64,000 nucleotides of DNA from Pseudomonas abyssi (GTDB lineage: Bacteria; Pseudomonadota; Gammaproteobacteria; Pseudomonadales; Pseudomonadaceae), in the NCBI RefSeq assembly GCF_002307495.1, contig NZ_NTMR01000010.1, positions 1-64,000 on the forward strand. The letters run 5' to 3'. Within the stretch, counting starts at the first letter, position 1. Each line of letters begins with the position of its first letter. The position numbers were made by a program, and so were the translations under genes. The notes under the pieces were generated by a model. That model saw nothing but the letters and a program-made list of their open reading frames with translations. It did not search any database and had not been told where the DNA came from. Below, piece after piece: positions 1 through 8,741 of the stretch.

Positions 1-20
1 GGGGCTTTGTCAGCAGTCTG

Positions 21-44
21 ACGGGGCCTCGGCCCCGTTTTTTT
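21..44 (+). terminator. Rho-independent terminator of an upstream gene outside the window
   Basis: A perfect GC-rich hairpin (ACGGGGCC / GGCCCCGT with a short loop) is followed directly by a run of eight T on the plus strand. It would end a rightward transcript that enters from the left edge. The gene it belongs to is not in the window. Confidence 0.8.
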
Positions 45-215
45 ATGGCTCTGCGCAACAGCGAGACAACCCATCACAAGCGTCTGACGCAGGCTGCAAT
101 GACGAAGTGAGCTGCCAGCTTCTTCCTTTTTTCGGCAAAACCTCACATCCCCTCACAACACGACAACGCCAACAAGGCTATAGTCAGTCCTGCACTCGCT
201 ACCAAGGACTGTCGT

Positions 216-815
216 ATGCACCTCTCCCGTCTTGCTCTGTTTTGCTCGCTCAGCCTGAGCGCCCTTTCCACCAGCGCTGCCAGCCTGGACACCCTGCCCG
301 AACCCGGCCTGTGGGTCAGCGAAAGCACCACCCTGATCAATGGCATCGATATGCAGGCGCGCATGCGCGAGATGCGCGAAAACATGCTCAAGACGCTGCC
401 GCCGGAGCAGCGCGCCCTGGCAGAAGACATGCTGGGCAGTGAAGGTCAGGTAGGTGAGCGCCAATGCATTACCGCCGAGACCGCTCACACCATGGCCGAC
501 CCCGATGCACTATTGGCGGACGCCCGGGAAAACATGCCCAATTGCGACCTCAAGATTGAGCAGTCCAGTGGCGACGCGCTGCAGTTTTCCGGGCACTGCA
601 ATGACCCGGACGGGTTCACTGGCGACCTCAGCGGCAGCATCCAGGTTGTCTCCAGCCGTGAAATGCGCTCCACCTTCAACGGCAACGGCAGCTACGCGCT
701 GCCGGCCGGCCTGCTGGGCGAGAACGCTGGCGCCGGCAATGGCGAGGTCAAGCTGCAGCATTCGCAGGTCAGTCGCTGGACGGCTGAGGATTGCGGTAAC
801 ACCCCGGCGCTCTGA
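216..815 (+). CDS. Secreted DUF3617 family protein
   Basis: The 199-residue product has a cleavable signal peptide (hydrophobic residues about 5-20, likely cut after AASA near residue 22), so it should be periplasmic. The mature part holds four cysteines (C84, C110, C128, C193), which suggests two disulfides, and the pattern 'EPGLW' near the N-terminus followed by a central QC motif is typical of the DUF3617 family, whose function is unknown. The ATG at 216 follows an AAGGA ribosome binding site at a good distance. It seems to be monocistronic: about 100 bases separate it from the next gene. Family assignment is by overall pattern, so it is moderately firm; no biochemical role can be given. 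Confidence 0.75.
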   Translation: MHLSRLALFCSLSLSALSTSAASLDTLPEPGLWVSESTTLINGIDMQARMREMRENMLKTLPPEQRALAEDMLGSEGQVGERQCITAETAHTMADPDALLADARENMPNCDLKIEQSSGDALQFSGHCNDPDGFTGDLSGSIQVVSSREMRSTFNGNGSYALPAGLLGENAGAGNGEVKLQHSQVSRWTAEDCGNTPAL

Positions 816-922
816 GCGGCCCTGGCGGGTTTGATGCGCATCACAGCACGCTGCCGTCAGACTCGCCAGACATCGACTTCCGGCGTAAGCTGACGGGCCG
901 CACTGCCGCCACAGGGACGTTC

Positions 923-1336
923 ATGCAGCCGACCGCCACTTCCTTTGCCAATAGCCTGGCCGGGCGTTTGCTCGCCGCAGCGCTGGCCTTCGTGCTGTGG
1001 GGCGGCTGGGCGCTATTGGCGAACTGGTCAAGCGATCCGCACCATGCCCTGATCGCCGGGCTGCTGCAGGGTAGCGCCAGCGCTCTGATGACACTGGTCA
1101 TGGCGGTTGCCGCCAAGGCCCTGTTCCGCCAACTGCCCAGCGGTGCAGCGCGTCTGCTGCTGCCTCCCCTGCTGATTGTCAGCGCTAGCTTCACCCTGCT
1201 TTATCTGGTCCACAGCTGGCACCAGACCCATGCACTCTGGCAAACCATCCTTCCGCCCACTGCCCTGGCATTCACCTACTGCCTGTTCCTGTGTCTGCGC
1301 CTGCAGCGCGAGCAGGCCTGCAACGAGGCCCCATGA
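923..1336 (+). CDS. Small integral membrane protein of the lipid mini-operon
   Basis: A 137-residue protein with about four hydrophobic segments (roughly residues 12-30, 42-62, 80-100 and 108-126) and a short basic C-terminal tail. No family is recognised. An AGGGACG ribosome binding site lies six bases before the ATG. Its stop overlaps the start of the CDP-alcohol phosphatidyltransferase gene (ATGA), so the two should be translated together. By position it is probably an accessory subunit or a membrane protein of the same lipid-modifying pathway, but that rests on context alone. Confidence 0.7.
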   Translation: MQPTATSFANSLAGRLLAAALAFVLWGGWALLANWSSDPHHALIAGLLQGSASALMTLVMAVAAKALFRQLPSGAARLLLPPLLIVSASFTLLYLVHSWHQTHALWQTILPPTALAFTYCLFLCLRLQREQACNEAP

Positions 1337-1989
1337 CCGACAACCGCCGCCCCCTGAAGATTCGCGACCAGCGCATCATGACCCGCTTTGCCGCCTGGCT
1401 CAGTCAGCGCAGCGTGACGCCCAATCAGATCTCCGTGCTCAGCGTACTGTTTGCCCTGGCCGGCGCCGTCGCACTGGTCTACTCGGGCCAGCAGCTGGGC
1501 GGCGCGCGCTCGATCTGGCTGGTCATTGCCGCGCTGTGCATCCAGCTGCGTCTGCTGTGCAACCTGTTCGACGGCATGGTGGCGATGGAGGGCGGCAAGC
1601 AGACGCCGGCGGGCGAGCTGTTCAACGATGTGCCTGACCGCATCGCCGACCCGCTGCTGATCGTTGCCTGCGGCTTTGCCGTGCCCGGTTTCGAATCGGC
1701 CCAGTGGCTGGCCTGGCTGGGCGCGCTGCTGGCGGTCATGACCGCCTATGTACGCGTGCTGGGTGTCTCGCTGGGCCTGCCGGCGGACTTTCGCGGGCCG
1801 CTGGCCAAGCAGCAACGCATGGCGGTCCTGACCGGTGCCTGCCTGCTGTCGGCATTCGATCCGCTGTGGCAGCAGCCGGGCCTGATCCTGTGGATCAGCC
1901 TGATCATCATCGCCGTCGGCAGTGGCCTGACGGTTGTGCGCCGACTGGTCGGCGCCTATCTGCGACTGCAACGCCGGGGGATTGAATAA
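1333..1989 (+). CDS. CDP-alcohol phosphatidyltransferase family membrane protein with an altered catalytic motif
   Basis: A 218-residue multi-pass membrane protein carrying a recognisable CDP-alcohol phosphatidyltransferase signature. The family normally transfers a phosphatidyl group from CDP-diacylglycerol to an alcohol, using the motif DxxDGxxARx8GxxxDxxxD. Here the corresponding stretch, around residues 75-100, reads NLFDGMVAM...GELFNDVPD: the spacing is exact, but the first Asp is Asn, the Arg is Met and the third Asp is Asn. A longer in-frame start exists at 1291, but the ATG at 1333 is preferred because it overlaps the upstream stop. It is followed by a CdsA-like gene with a one-base overlap (TAATG), and the trio with PlsC downstream resembles a P. 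aeruginosa cluster around PA2536-PA2541. The substrate is unknown. Confidence 0.8.
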   Translation: MTDNRRPLKIRDQRIMTRFAAWLSQRSVTPNQISVLSVLFALAGAVALVYSGQQLGGARSIWLVIAALCIQLRLLCNLFDGMVAMEGGKQTPAGELFNDVPDRIADPLLIVACGFAVPGFESAQWLAWLGALLAVMTAYVRVLGVSLGLPADFRGPLAKQQRMAVLTGACLLSAFDPLWQQPGLILWISLIIIAVGSGLTVVRRLVGAYLRLQRRGIE

Positions 1990-2945
1990 TGGATATCGGC
2001 CTGCCCTTCATGCTCGACCTGACGCCCAACACCCTGTGCGCGATGCTGGTGGTGGTGGCCATGCTGATCCTCGCCAGCATCACTCAACTGCTGCTGCGCT
2101 CGCGCCTGAGCGAGGACGGCTACCTGGAGTTGAAACAGCGCATCAACTCCTGGTGGGTGATGGTCGGCGTGGTGTTCACCGCGCTGATGATCGGCCCCAC
2201 CGCGTCGCTGATCTTCTTCACCATTCTGAGCTTTATCGCGCTGCGTGAGTTCTTTTCGATCCTGCCGGTGCGGGTCACCGACCGCCGGCTGATTCTCGCC
2301 CTGTATCTGGCCGTACCGCTGCAGTACTACTGGGTCGGCATGGGCTGGTACGGCATGTTCATCGTGTTTATTCCGGTCTACCTGTTCCTGCTGATTCCCT
2401 TCGGCCTGTTGATGCTGGGAGAGACCAAGGGCTTTATCCGGGCGGTCGGCTCCTACCAGTGGGCGACCATGACGACCGTGTTCGCCATCAGCCACGTTGC
2501 CTATCTGCTGATGCTGCCCGCCGAAGAAAACCCGGCCGGCGGCGGCGTAGGCCTGGTGATCTATCTGGTGTTCCTGACCCAGTTCAATGACGTTGCCCAA
2601 TACATCTGGGGCAAGAAGTTCGGCAACCGCAAAATTGTGCCGGCGATCAGCCCAAACAAGACCTGGGCCGGCTTTCTTGGCGGGGTGGCCACCACCACCC
2701 TGTTTGGCGCGCTGCTTGCGCCCGGGCTGACGCCGCTGCCCTGGTGGCTGGGTCTCGGCGCTGGCCTGCTGATCGGGCTGGCCGGTTTTATTGGCGACCT
2801 GACCGTCTCGGCGGTCAAGCGCGACCTGCGCATCAAGGACACCAGCCAGCTGATTCCGGGCCACGGCGGCATTCTCGACCGCATCGACAGCCTGATGTAC
2901 ACCGCGCCGCTGTTCTTCCACTTCCTCGTTTACACCACCTACTGA
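1989..2945 (+). CDS. Phosphatidate cytidylyltransferase (CdsA-like)
   Basis: A 318-residue, strongly hydrophobic protein with eight or so membrane segments. Near the C-terminus it has the CdsA signature: SAVKRDLRIKD followed by GHGGILDRIDS, with the Lys-Arg, the GHGG turn and the DRxDS acid residues all present. These enzymes make CDP-diacylglycerol from phosphatidic acid and CTP. The product is longer than a minimal CdsA and sits beside its own acyltransferase and phosphatidyltransferase, so it is probably a second, specialised copy and not the housekeeping cdsA, which normally lies near uppS and dxr. The start codon overlaps the stop of the upstream gene by one base. Confidence 0.88.
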   Translation: MDIGLPFMLDLTPNTLCAMLVVVAMLILASITQLLLRSRLSEDGYLELKQRINSWWVMVGVVFTALMIGPTASLIFFTILSFIALREFFSILPVRVTDRRLILALYLAVPLQYYWVGMGWYGMFIVFIPVYLFLLIPFGLLMLGETKGFIRAVGSYQWATMTTVFAISHVAYLLMLPAEENPAGGGVGLVIYLVFLTQFNDVAQYIWGKKFGNRKIVPAISPNKTWAGFLGGVATTTLFGALLAPGLTPLPWWLGLGAGLLIGLAGFIGDLTVSAVKRDLRIKDTSQLIPGHGGILDRIDSLMYTAPLFFHFLVYTTY

Positions 2946-2952
2946 GGTCGCC

Positions 2953-3615
2953 ATGTCCGTGATCAAGCGCCTGCCCAAACGGCTGTTCTTCCTCCTGATC
3001 GTCAAGCCGGTGGTGTACCTGCTGCTTGGCCTGAACATCTACAACAAGCAACGCCTGCCCAGCCACGGTCCGGCGATCCTGGCCGCCAATCACAACAGCC
3101 ACCTGGATACGCTGGTGCTGATGGCGCTGTACCCGCTGGGCGAGCTGCACCGGGTACGCCCGGTGGCGGCGGCGGACTACTTTCTGCGCAATCGTTTCAC
3201 CACCTGGCTGTCGCTCAACCTGATCGGCATCATCCCGCTGGACCGGCAGGGTCAGGTCGACAAGGAGCAGGTGTTTGAACAGTGCCAGCAGGCCCTGGCC
3301 GACGGCCAGATTCTGCTGCTGTTCCCCGAAGGTAGCCGCGGCGAAGCAGAAGAGCTGCAGCCGCTGCGCAAGGGTATTTATCATCTGGCCCGCAGCCACG
3401 CCGGCACCCAGGTAGTGCCGATTGCCATGCACGGGCTGGGCCGAGCGCTGCCCAAGGGCGGCTCGATGATCGTGCCGTTCAACGCCGACGTAGCTATCGG
3501 CGAGGCGCTCAGCGCCGAGCAGGAATGCGCGCCCTTCATGGATCAGCTGCAGGCCTCACTGGAAAGCCTGCTGGCTGCCTGCATTACCCGGCGCGACGCG
3601 CGCTGGGAGGATTGA
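2953..3615 (+). CDS. 1-acylglycerol-3-phosphate acyltransferase-like protein (PlsC family)
   Basis: A 220-residue acyltransferase of the PlsC superfamily. The catalytic HxxxxD motif is at residues 47-52 (HNSHLD), preceded by AAN, and the glycerophosphate-binding FPEGSR motif is near residue 125. An N-terminal hydrophobic stretch (about 10-28) anchors it at the inner membrane. The ATG at 2953 follows a GAGG site and lies only seven bases after the CdsA-like gene, so the three lipid genes form one operon. Together they could acylate lysophosphatidate, activate it and pass it to an alcohol head group. The actual acyl acceptor cannot be told from sequence. Confidence 0.87.
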   Translation: MSVIKRLPKRLFFLLIVKPVVYLLLGLNIYNKQRLPSHGPAILAANHNSHLDTLVLMALYPLGELHRVRPVAAADYFLRNRFTTWLSLNLIGIIPLDRQGQVDKEQVFEQCQQALADGQILLLFPEGSRGEAEELQPLRKGIYHLARSHAGTQVVPIAMHGLGRALPKGGSMIVPFNADVAIGEALSAEQECAPFMDQLQASLESLLAACITRRDARWED

Positions 3616-3891
3616 AAGCTTGGGCGTAAATAATTGCAATTAGATAAAAATATTCTTATGCCCTGATTTTTTTGCCGGCAAAGATAATTTTATTGCTCTG
3701 AGCAGAAACCATCACCTGGCTCCACATTTCCCTGGAGCTAGCCGGAGCTGTCGGTGGGCAGGTCTTGTACTGCAGAACATCCAGCACTGGATCACAAAGC
3801 AGGCTATGACAAAAGCCAAACCAAAACGCCAGGATCGCTAACGACCAAGCCGCTTGAGTATGGTAAGGGGAAGAGACTTCTTTCCTTACAG
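3616..3891. other. AT-rich gene-free stretch at the left edge of the accessory patch
   Basis: About 275 bases between plsC and the convergent mrr gene contain no credible gene. The first part (about 3625-3700) is visibly AT-rich with T runs, unlike the flanking core genes. An imperfect hairpin (GTAAGG... / ...CCTTAC, 3863-3889) sits just past the mrr stop and could serve as a weak transcript end, but it has no T run. This is where composition changes, so it marks a plausible junction of acquired DNA. Confidence 0.5.
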
Positions 3892-4812
3892 CTATTCTTC
3901 ATCAAAATAATCGCTATCCAGCTTTGGCAACTTGAGCAAACGAGAGGTCACGCCGACCTCGTGGTCCATCATCAGGTTGACCAGCCGATTGCCATCTACC
4001 AGAACCATGCCTTCTACAGAGCGAGAGAACTCAACTGCCTGGGCCGTGAAACCAGACGTGGTTATAAACACACCTCGCTTAGCTTTCTGACCTGCTAGAG
4101 CACCATAAAAGGCCTGTAGTTCTGGGCGGCCGACAGTGCCCTGCCAACGCTTCGCTTGAACGTAGACTTTTTCCAATCCGAGCTTGTCGAGCGAGATAAC
4201 GCCATCAATGCCACCATCACCGCTGCCGCCAACACGCTGCAAGTCCGTGCGACTGGTGCCATAGCCAAGGCTATGCAGAACATCCAACACAATGACTTCA
4301 AAGCGGTTAGGACTGACTTGCAAAAGACTATCCAACAGATCAGCGGCAGTTGCTTCCCTGAGTTCGCGCAGAGCTTGATCCAAACGATCATCAGGGCTGA
4401 CCGTTGCCGAGTTAGACAGAAGTAGAGATTGTTCTTGCCCATCGAGAGGAACTGCATCAGATGGTGATTTGAGTTTTACATTCATGAACCCGATGGCGAG
4501 CTGTTCGACTTGTTCTGCGCTAAGAGGTGATGGGTTCTTTGCAGCGTAAGCCATCCCGGCATCCGTCAGCTTCCAATACCCACGCTTGGCGCTGCTAGAC
4601 AAGCCCGCCCGCTTTAGACGGTCATGCGCCCAGCCTGCACGATTTTTGTAAGTGGCTTGGCCGCTGGCTATCAATTCTTGGCGCTGTGCTTCGGATAAAT
4701 TCAGCGCATCTGCAGCGGCTTCATGGGCCACACGCGCTGTCGCCCCCTCAGGAGTGACTGCCAAGTAGCGAAGAATCGGCTCAATAAACTGGTCGTAGGT
4801 TGGGACTGACAT
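3892..4812 (-). CDS. mrr: Mrr-type restriction endonuclease (type IV, modified-DNA specific)
   Basis: A 306-residue protein with the two-part Mrr layout. Residues 1-95 form the winged-helix N-terminal domain (PTYDQFIEPIL ... GYWKLTDAG), and residues 160-290 form the PD-(D/E)xK nuclease domain. Catalytic residues are visible: an Asp in GGSGDGGIDG (D203) and QAK (Q219-K221), with RFE at 170-172 as the N-terminal acidic element. Mrr proteins cut methylated or otherwise modified foreign DNA in the cytoplasm. The start has a GGAG site five bases upstream. Its first codons overlap the end of a truncated NERD-protein ORF, and it sits next to hipBA in an AT-richer patch, which suggests horizontal acquisition. 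Confidence 0.88.
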   Translation of the reverse strand: MSVPTYDQFIEPILRYLAVTPEGATARVAHEAAADALNLSEAQRQELIASGQATYKNRAGWAHDRLKRAGLSSSAKRGYWKLTDAGMAYAAKNPSPLSAEQVEQLAIGFMNVKLKSPSDAVPLDGQEQSLLLSNSATVSPDDRLDQALRELREATAADLLDSLLQVSPNRFEVIVLDVLHSLGYGTSRTDLQRVGGSGDGGIDGVISLDKLGLEKVYVQAKRWQGTVGRPELQAFYGALAGQKAKRGVFITTSGFTAQAVEFSRSVEGMVLVDGNRLVNLMMDHEVGVTSRLLKLPKLDSDYFDEE

Positions 4813-4993
4813 TGCGACTCCAAACGCAGAGTTGTTGCATTGAAGGGCACCAAAGGGTTTGCATGGTTTTGCATTTGGTAAAGGCGGAGCTCCTCTTGAA
4901 CCAGGGCGACCTGAGTAGCCCGGCGAGCAGCATCAGCGGCATAAGCCAGCCAAGCATGCCCCATACCTGCCCAATGATGGGAGAGAAATCCAT
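4781..4993 (-). pseudogene. Truncated remnant of a NERD-domain membrane nuclease (N-terminal anchor only)
   Basis: A 70-codon ORF begins MDFSPIIGQVWGMLGWLMP and continues as a single hydrophobic helix ending in SPWFK at residue 33. That opening is the N-terminal membrane anchor typical of proteins carrying a NERD (nuclease-related) domain. After residue 33 the similarity stops: the rest is unrelated, and no NERD domain follows, because the mrr gene begins inside the ORF (overlap 4781-4812). The start has a plausible AAGGATAGGAA site. I read it as a deletion remnant left when mrr arrived or when the locus rearranged. It could still be made as a small membrane peptide coupled to mrr. The family call is from recall of the motif, not from a search. 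Confidence 0.5.
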
Positions 4994-5218
4994 TTCCTAT
5001 CCTTCCGTTACTCTGAGTCAACTGGCCTGATTGAGGAAGCACTGATTGGCTGGATAGTACCTAGACTTAGTTTGGTAGCACGGTAATATTGCGGTCGTTC
5101 AGTATATGCCCGGGCTGTCGAGCAACTCTGGTTAGGGCAATGAGCTTCGCTTGCCGTGGCAGTGGGGGGCTGCCAAATCTTGGGGTAGCGTTCAACCGGC
5201 TACTCACCGCGATGGCCC

Positions 5219-6554
5219 TTAGCGCTTCTTTGCCAGCAATTCAGAACGCCCCATCACCTCACCGCCGCGTTCCGCCTTGCGCGGCCCTGAGAAGCCGGCC
5301 TCCTCAATGGCGGCATCCAGACCGCGCAATTGCGGGGCAGCTTTCGCTGCTGCGCAAGGTTTCCATCCCGTCGTTCCAGGCATGCACCATATGTTTGGCT
5401 ACATCGCGCCAAGCCGACTCGTTTCTGGATGCTTCAATAACCTCGTTACCCACTTCTACCGCTGACTCACAAAGTTGCTCAACCATGGCAGCGTACTGGC
5501 GCGGCGCAATACCTAGCACGGCTTTAAAGAAGGTTTCCAGCGAGCGACCGGGAGCCCAGGTTTGCCTGCCACCAACGGACAGCGCGGGCGGGCCCGCTGC
5601 AAAGCGCGGGTAGGCCTGTGTTGTCACCAGATCATAGACTGGAGTGAAGGCTACATCCACACGCGAGCTGTAGCACAGTGCGATGTTCTTCGAGTGGCAG
5701 TCCGCATTACGTACAACATAGTTTGCCAGCAGCTGCCAGCCAAGGTGTTCGCTCTGAGCTCGGGTTCGGTTATTTGGAATATAGGCCCGAGTAGCTTTCC
5801 ACACCCGCTCGATAGAAGGCGAGTACTTTTCATGTGGCGGCAAACCCAGCAACCCGCACGCATCCTCTACTCCGCAGCAAGGCGCGCCGTGCTCATCAAC
5901 ATCGAAACGATCCACTACCAGCACCTTCCCATCGTCGGACATTTGGCAGGAGGCGACCGGTACGACGTTTAAGCGAGCAAGCACGCGCATCGTGTAGAAC
6001 TCGTTGAAGCCGAGAAATGGTGTGCTCTCATCAGAGCCTTTGATGATGTGAAATCTGGTGCGCAGGGTCGGCTTCCCCATGGTCTCAGGCCTCTGCTCTG
6101 CGTCTGTGGCAATGAACTTTGGCACCACGCCAGACACGGCGACCCGAGCGTATTGACGCACCAATTGGGCAAAGTGTTCTGTGGTGTTTTCCGCGGTGAG
6201 CAGATGGCTTATTTCCAATGGCTCCGTTTCACCATCAGGCCGCACACCCTCAGGGGTAACCGACACTCTACCGATACCTTGACCACCTACCAAGGCCAGC
6301 AGAGATAGGTCAGTGCCATCAAGCAACGCGCCAAATTCCTCGCGGATAACGCCCAGCAAATAGCCCTCAGGAAGGTTCTGCCGGAAGAAAGGAAATAGGT
6401 CGCGAGGCCAGCGCCAGGCCTCTTCACGCACGGGCATCGTCAGGCTGACAAAATCTTCCGGCAGTGCGTCCGGAAGGTATTTCAGTACGTATTCATCCCG
6501 CTCTCGATAAAGCTTGGCGACTAGCCTGGAGCTCACATGCACATCGAGAATCAT
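5219..6554 (-). CDS. hipA: HipA-family serine/threonine kinase toxin, probably frameshifted near its 3' end
   Basis: HipA kinases phosphorylate targets such as aminoacyl-tRNA synthetases and cause growth arrest. The open frame (5304-6554, 416 residues) shows the family landmarks: an SGxxPK motif with S141 and K146, the catalytic loop NADCHSKN (residues 283-290) and the metal-binding DLV at 308-310. It overlaps the antitoxin gene by four bases (ATGA). The frame ends early with an unrelated tail after about residue 406. One base earlier or later, the next frame runs on to a stop at 5219-5221 and reads as plausible coding sequence (GLDAAIEEAGFSG ... GRSELLAKKR). Removing one base from the run of four C (plus-strand GGGG at 5334-5337) joins the two. 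I give the full span; whether the frameshift is real or a sequencing error is open. Confidence 0.8.
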
Positions 6555-6817
6555 GGCTCGCCGGTCCCTGAGCGCTGCTCTGCGAGGATGTCTTCAACTG
6601 TCCTTTCGTGGCCAGCCTTTACCAACTTTAAGTCGTAGCCTGCGGCCTCCAACAGCCGAACCAGTGCCGACACACTCATGTCGCCTTTGGCCAGCGTCTC
6701 CATGCGCGCCACTGTTGAACGTGACACGCCGGCACGACTGGCTATTGCTTCCTGGCTCAGGTTAGCGTCACTTCGCGCCTGCTTGAGCATTGCAGCGACA
6801 TCGTACAAGGAGCTCAT
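6551..6817 (-). CDS. hipB: HipB-family antitoxin (Xre helix-turn-helix)
   Basis: An 88-residue protein whose middle (about residues 19-60) is an Xre-type helix-turn-helix: NLSQEAIASRAGVSRSTVAR is the two-helix DNA-binding unit. Its C-terminal tail (AGHERTVEDILAEQR) is probably the part that contacts the toxin. It is the first gene of the pair and overlaps hipA by four bases, the usual antitoxin-first order. HipB proteins neutralise HipA and repress their own promoter by binding paired palindromes; two matching palindromes lie just upstream at 6903-6963. Confidence 0.87.
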   Translation of the reverse strand: MSSLYDVAAMLKQARSDANLSQEAIASRAGVSRSTVARMETLAKGDMSVSALVRLLEAAGYDLKLVKAGHERTVEDILAEQRSGTGEP

Positions 6818-6902
6818 TTGTAGCCCTCGGGCATCAAAAGAAAGAAGATGCCAAAAACTGTAGCCGGTGGGCCACTAACCTGCAACCAGTCGAGCTCGTC
6901 AT

Positions 6903-6963
6903 TTGTGGCCCATAAGCCACAATAAAACGTATAAAAACAAATATTGTGGCTCTCAGGCCACAT
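6903..6963 (-). promoter_or_regulatory. Paired palindromic operators upstream of hipBA
   Basis: Two near-identical inverted repeats of the form TTGTGGC-N6-GCCACA(A/T) lie at 6903-6922 (perfect, 7-bp arms) and 6944-6963 (one end mismatch). Their centres are 41 bp apart, close to four helical turns, so two repressor dimers would sit on the same face of the DNA. The AT-rich spacer would hold the promoter. By analogy with other hipBA loci these are the autoregulatory HipB sites, although the sequence differs from the E. coli operator (TATCC-N8-GGATA). Function is inferred. Confidence 0.65.
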
Positions 6964-7007
6964 TCTTAAGGGCTAGGAATTTCTCGTGCATTAACGCACG
7001 TCGACCA

Positions 7008-8741
7008 TCAGCCCGCCTCCCCCTCATGCCCACCGCAGCACTCACCCCAGCCGCGCTGACGTGAAGTGTGGCCGATACCGGGATTGAAGCTGTTGGTCGG
7101 GTCCAGCTCGCGGTAGAAGCCGGCCAGTGCCGGCTTGGCCACATACAGATGGCCGACATTATGCTCGGCCGGATACTCGGCGCGGCGCTCATCCAGCAGC
7201 GCCCACATGCGATGCTCCATTGCCAGCGGATCAACCCCCTTGCGCACGATGTAATCCTGATGGAAGACGTGGCAGAAGAAGTGCCCGTAATACAACTTGT
7301 GCACCATATCCTTTTCCAGCTCCGCCGGCAGCGTCTCCACCCAGTCCCGGTCATTACGACGCAGGGCAATATCCAGCGCCACAATGTCTTCCACCTCGCG
7401 GCGGTGCACCTCACGGTAACGAATGGCGGCGCCCGCGACGGCAAAACGGTGCAGAAAGGCGCGCCGCCCCTCGTCGTCGTCGCACTCGAAATAGTCACCG
7501 GTATCACTCCCGGCAAAAAAGCCACTCAGGTGCTCGCGCGTCTGCGCAGCGGTATCGTTGGACACGCGCAGCAGCAGGTGATGTTCAAAGCGGTTACGGT
7601 ACTCGCGCATGCGCTCTGGCAAATGACTGGGCAACAGATTCATGACCGCCTGAATCACACGGTCACTCACACCGCGCAGCCCCAAACGTTCGAAGAAACC
7701 GTCGACTCGGCTCTTGATGGCAAAGGCAGCCGGCACCCGGGCGGTGCCAAACCGGTCGATGATCAGGTAGGTGTCCTTGCCGTAGCGCTCACCAATATCA
7801 AAGGCGGTACGGTGAATGTACTCACCGGCAATCGGCAGGCTCGGCAGGTTGGTCAGCAGGTGCCGGCGCAGGTCGGTCAGATCCTGCGGGTCGTTGCTGC
7901 CGATGTAGAACACGGTGCTGGCTTCCTTCACAAAGGTATCCAGTCGCACGGCAAACAGACACAACTTGCCGGCTGAGCCCGAGGCCTCGAACAGGCGGGA
8001 CGGGTCGGCATTGAAGCGTGCGGGGGTATCGGCGTCGACATCACGTACGTGCTCGGCGTAACCGGCGTCGGAGGCCCTGGCGGACTCGTTGAGGACCGCG
8101 TCAGGCTGATAATCGCCACGCTGCAAACGTGTCAGAATTTCTTCCGGGCTGTCGCCCAGCTCGATGCCCAGGTGGTTGACCAGGGTGAGCGTGCCGTCGG
8201 CCTGCACCTGCGCATAGAGCGCCAGCTCGGTATAGGCCGGGCCGCGCCGCACCAGAGCGCCACCGGAGTTGTTGCAGACCCCACCCAGCACCGACGCGCC
8301 GATGCACGAGGAGCCGATCACCGAGTGCGGCTCACGCCCCAGCGGTGCCAGCTCGCGCTCCAGCCGATCCAGCGTGGCGCCGGGCAGGCAGACCACCTGC
8401 TCACCCTGATTGATCAGTTGCACGCCATCGAGTCGGCGCGTGCTGATCAGCACGATATCGCGGTCGTAGTTGTCGCCATCCGGGGTGGAGCCACCGGTCA
8501 GGCCGGTGTTGGCTGCCTGCATAATGACGATGCAGTCGGCCGCAACCGCGGCCCGCAGGACCTGCCACTGCTCCAGCAGGGTGCCGGGCTGGATCACCGC
8601 CAGCACCTGCCCCTCGCCGGTACGGTGGCCCTTGCGAAAGCGCCGCGTCTGCTGCTCGCCGGTCAGCACATAACGGCGGCCAACCAGACTGCGTAGCTGC
8701 TCCAGCAAGGCGTCACGCTGGTGGCTATGCGCGGCACTCAT
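7008..8741 (-). CDS. dld: Quinone-dependent D-lactate dehydrogenase
   Basis: A 577-residue flavoprotein of the E. coli Dld type (571 residues there). It oxidises D-lactate to pyruvate and passes electrons to membrane quinone. The FAD-binding domain shows [14 protein letters not shown] (about residues 76-89) and [19 protein letters not shown] (about 143-161). The C-terminal third is the membrane-associating Dld region, ending with [12 protein letters not shown]. It is the third gene of a leftward lactate operon; its start overlaps the lldD stop (ATGA). Expression should follow lactate through LldR. Confidence 0.93.
   Translation of the reverse strand: MSAAHSHQRDALLEQLRSLVGRRYVLTGEQQTRRFRKGHRTGEGQVLAVIQPGTLLEQWQVLRAAVAADCIVIMQAANTGLTGGSTPDGDNYDRDIVLISTRRLDGVQLINQGEQVVCLPGATLDRLERELAPLGREPHSVIGSSCIGASVLGGVCNNSGGALVRRGPAYTELALYAQVQADGTLTLVNHLGIELGDSPEEILTRLQRGDYQPDAVLNESARASDAGYAEHVRDVDADTPARFNADPSRLFEASGSAGKLCLFAVRLDTFVKEASTVFYIGSNDPQDLTDLRRHLLTNLPSLPIAGEYIHRTAFDIGERYGKDTYLIIDRFGTARVPAAFAIKSRVDGFFERLGLRGVSDRVIQAVMNLLPSHLPERMREYRNRFEHHLLLRVSNDTAAQTREHLSGFFAGSDTGDYFECDDDEGRRAFLHRFAVAGAAIRYREVHRREVEDIVALDIALRRNDRDWVETLPAELEKDMVHKLYYGHFFCHVFHQDYIVRKGVDPLAMEHRMWALLDERRAEYPAEHNVGHLYVAKPALAGFYRELDPTNSFNPGIGHTSRQRGWGECCGGHEGEAG

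Noticed and set aside
1956-3038. A 360-codon minus-strand frame opposite the CdsA-like gene
   Set aside because: Gln/His/Gly-rich shadow; the plus-strand gene has family motifs and operon spacing.
5089-5613. A 174-codon plus-strand frame over the end of hipA
   Set aside because: It is antisense to hipA and its frameshifted tail; the minus strand has the kinase motifs.
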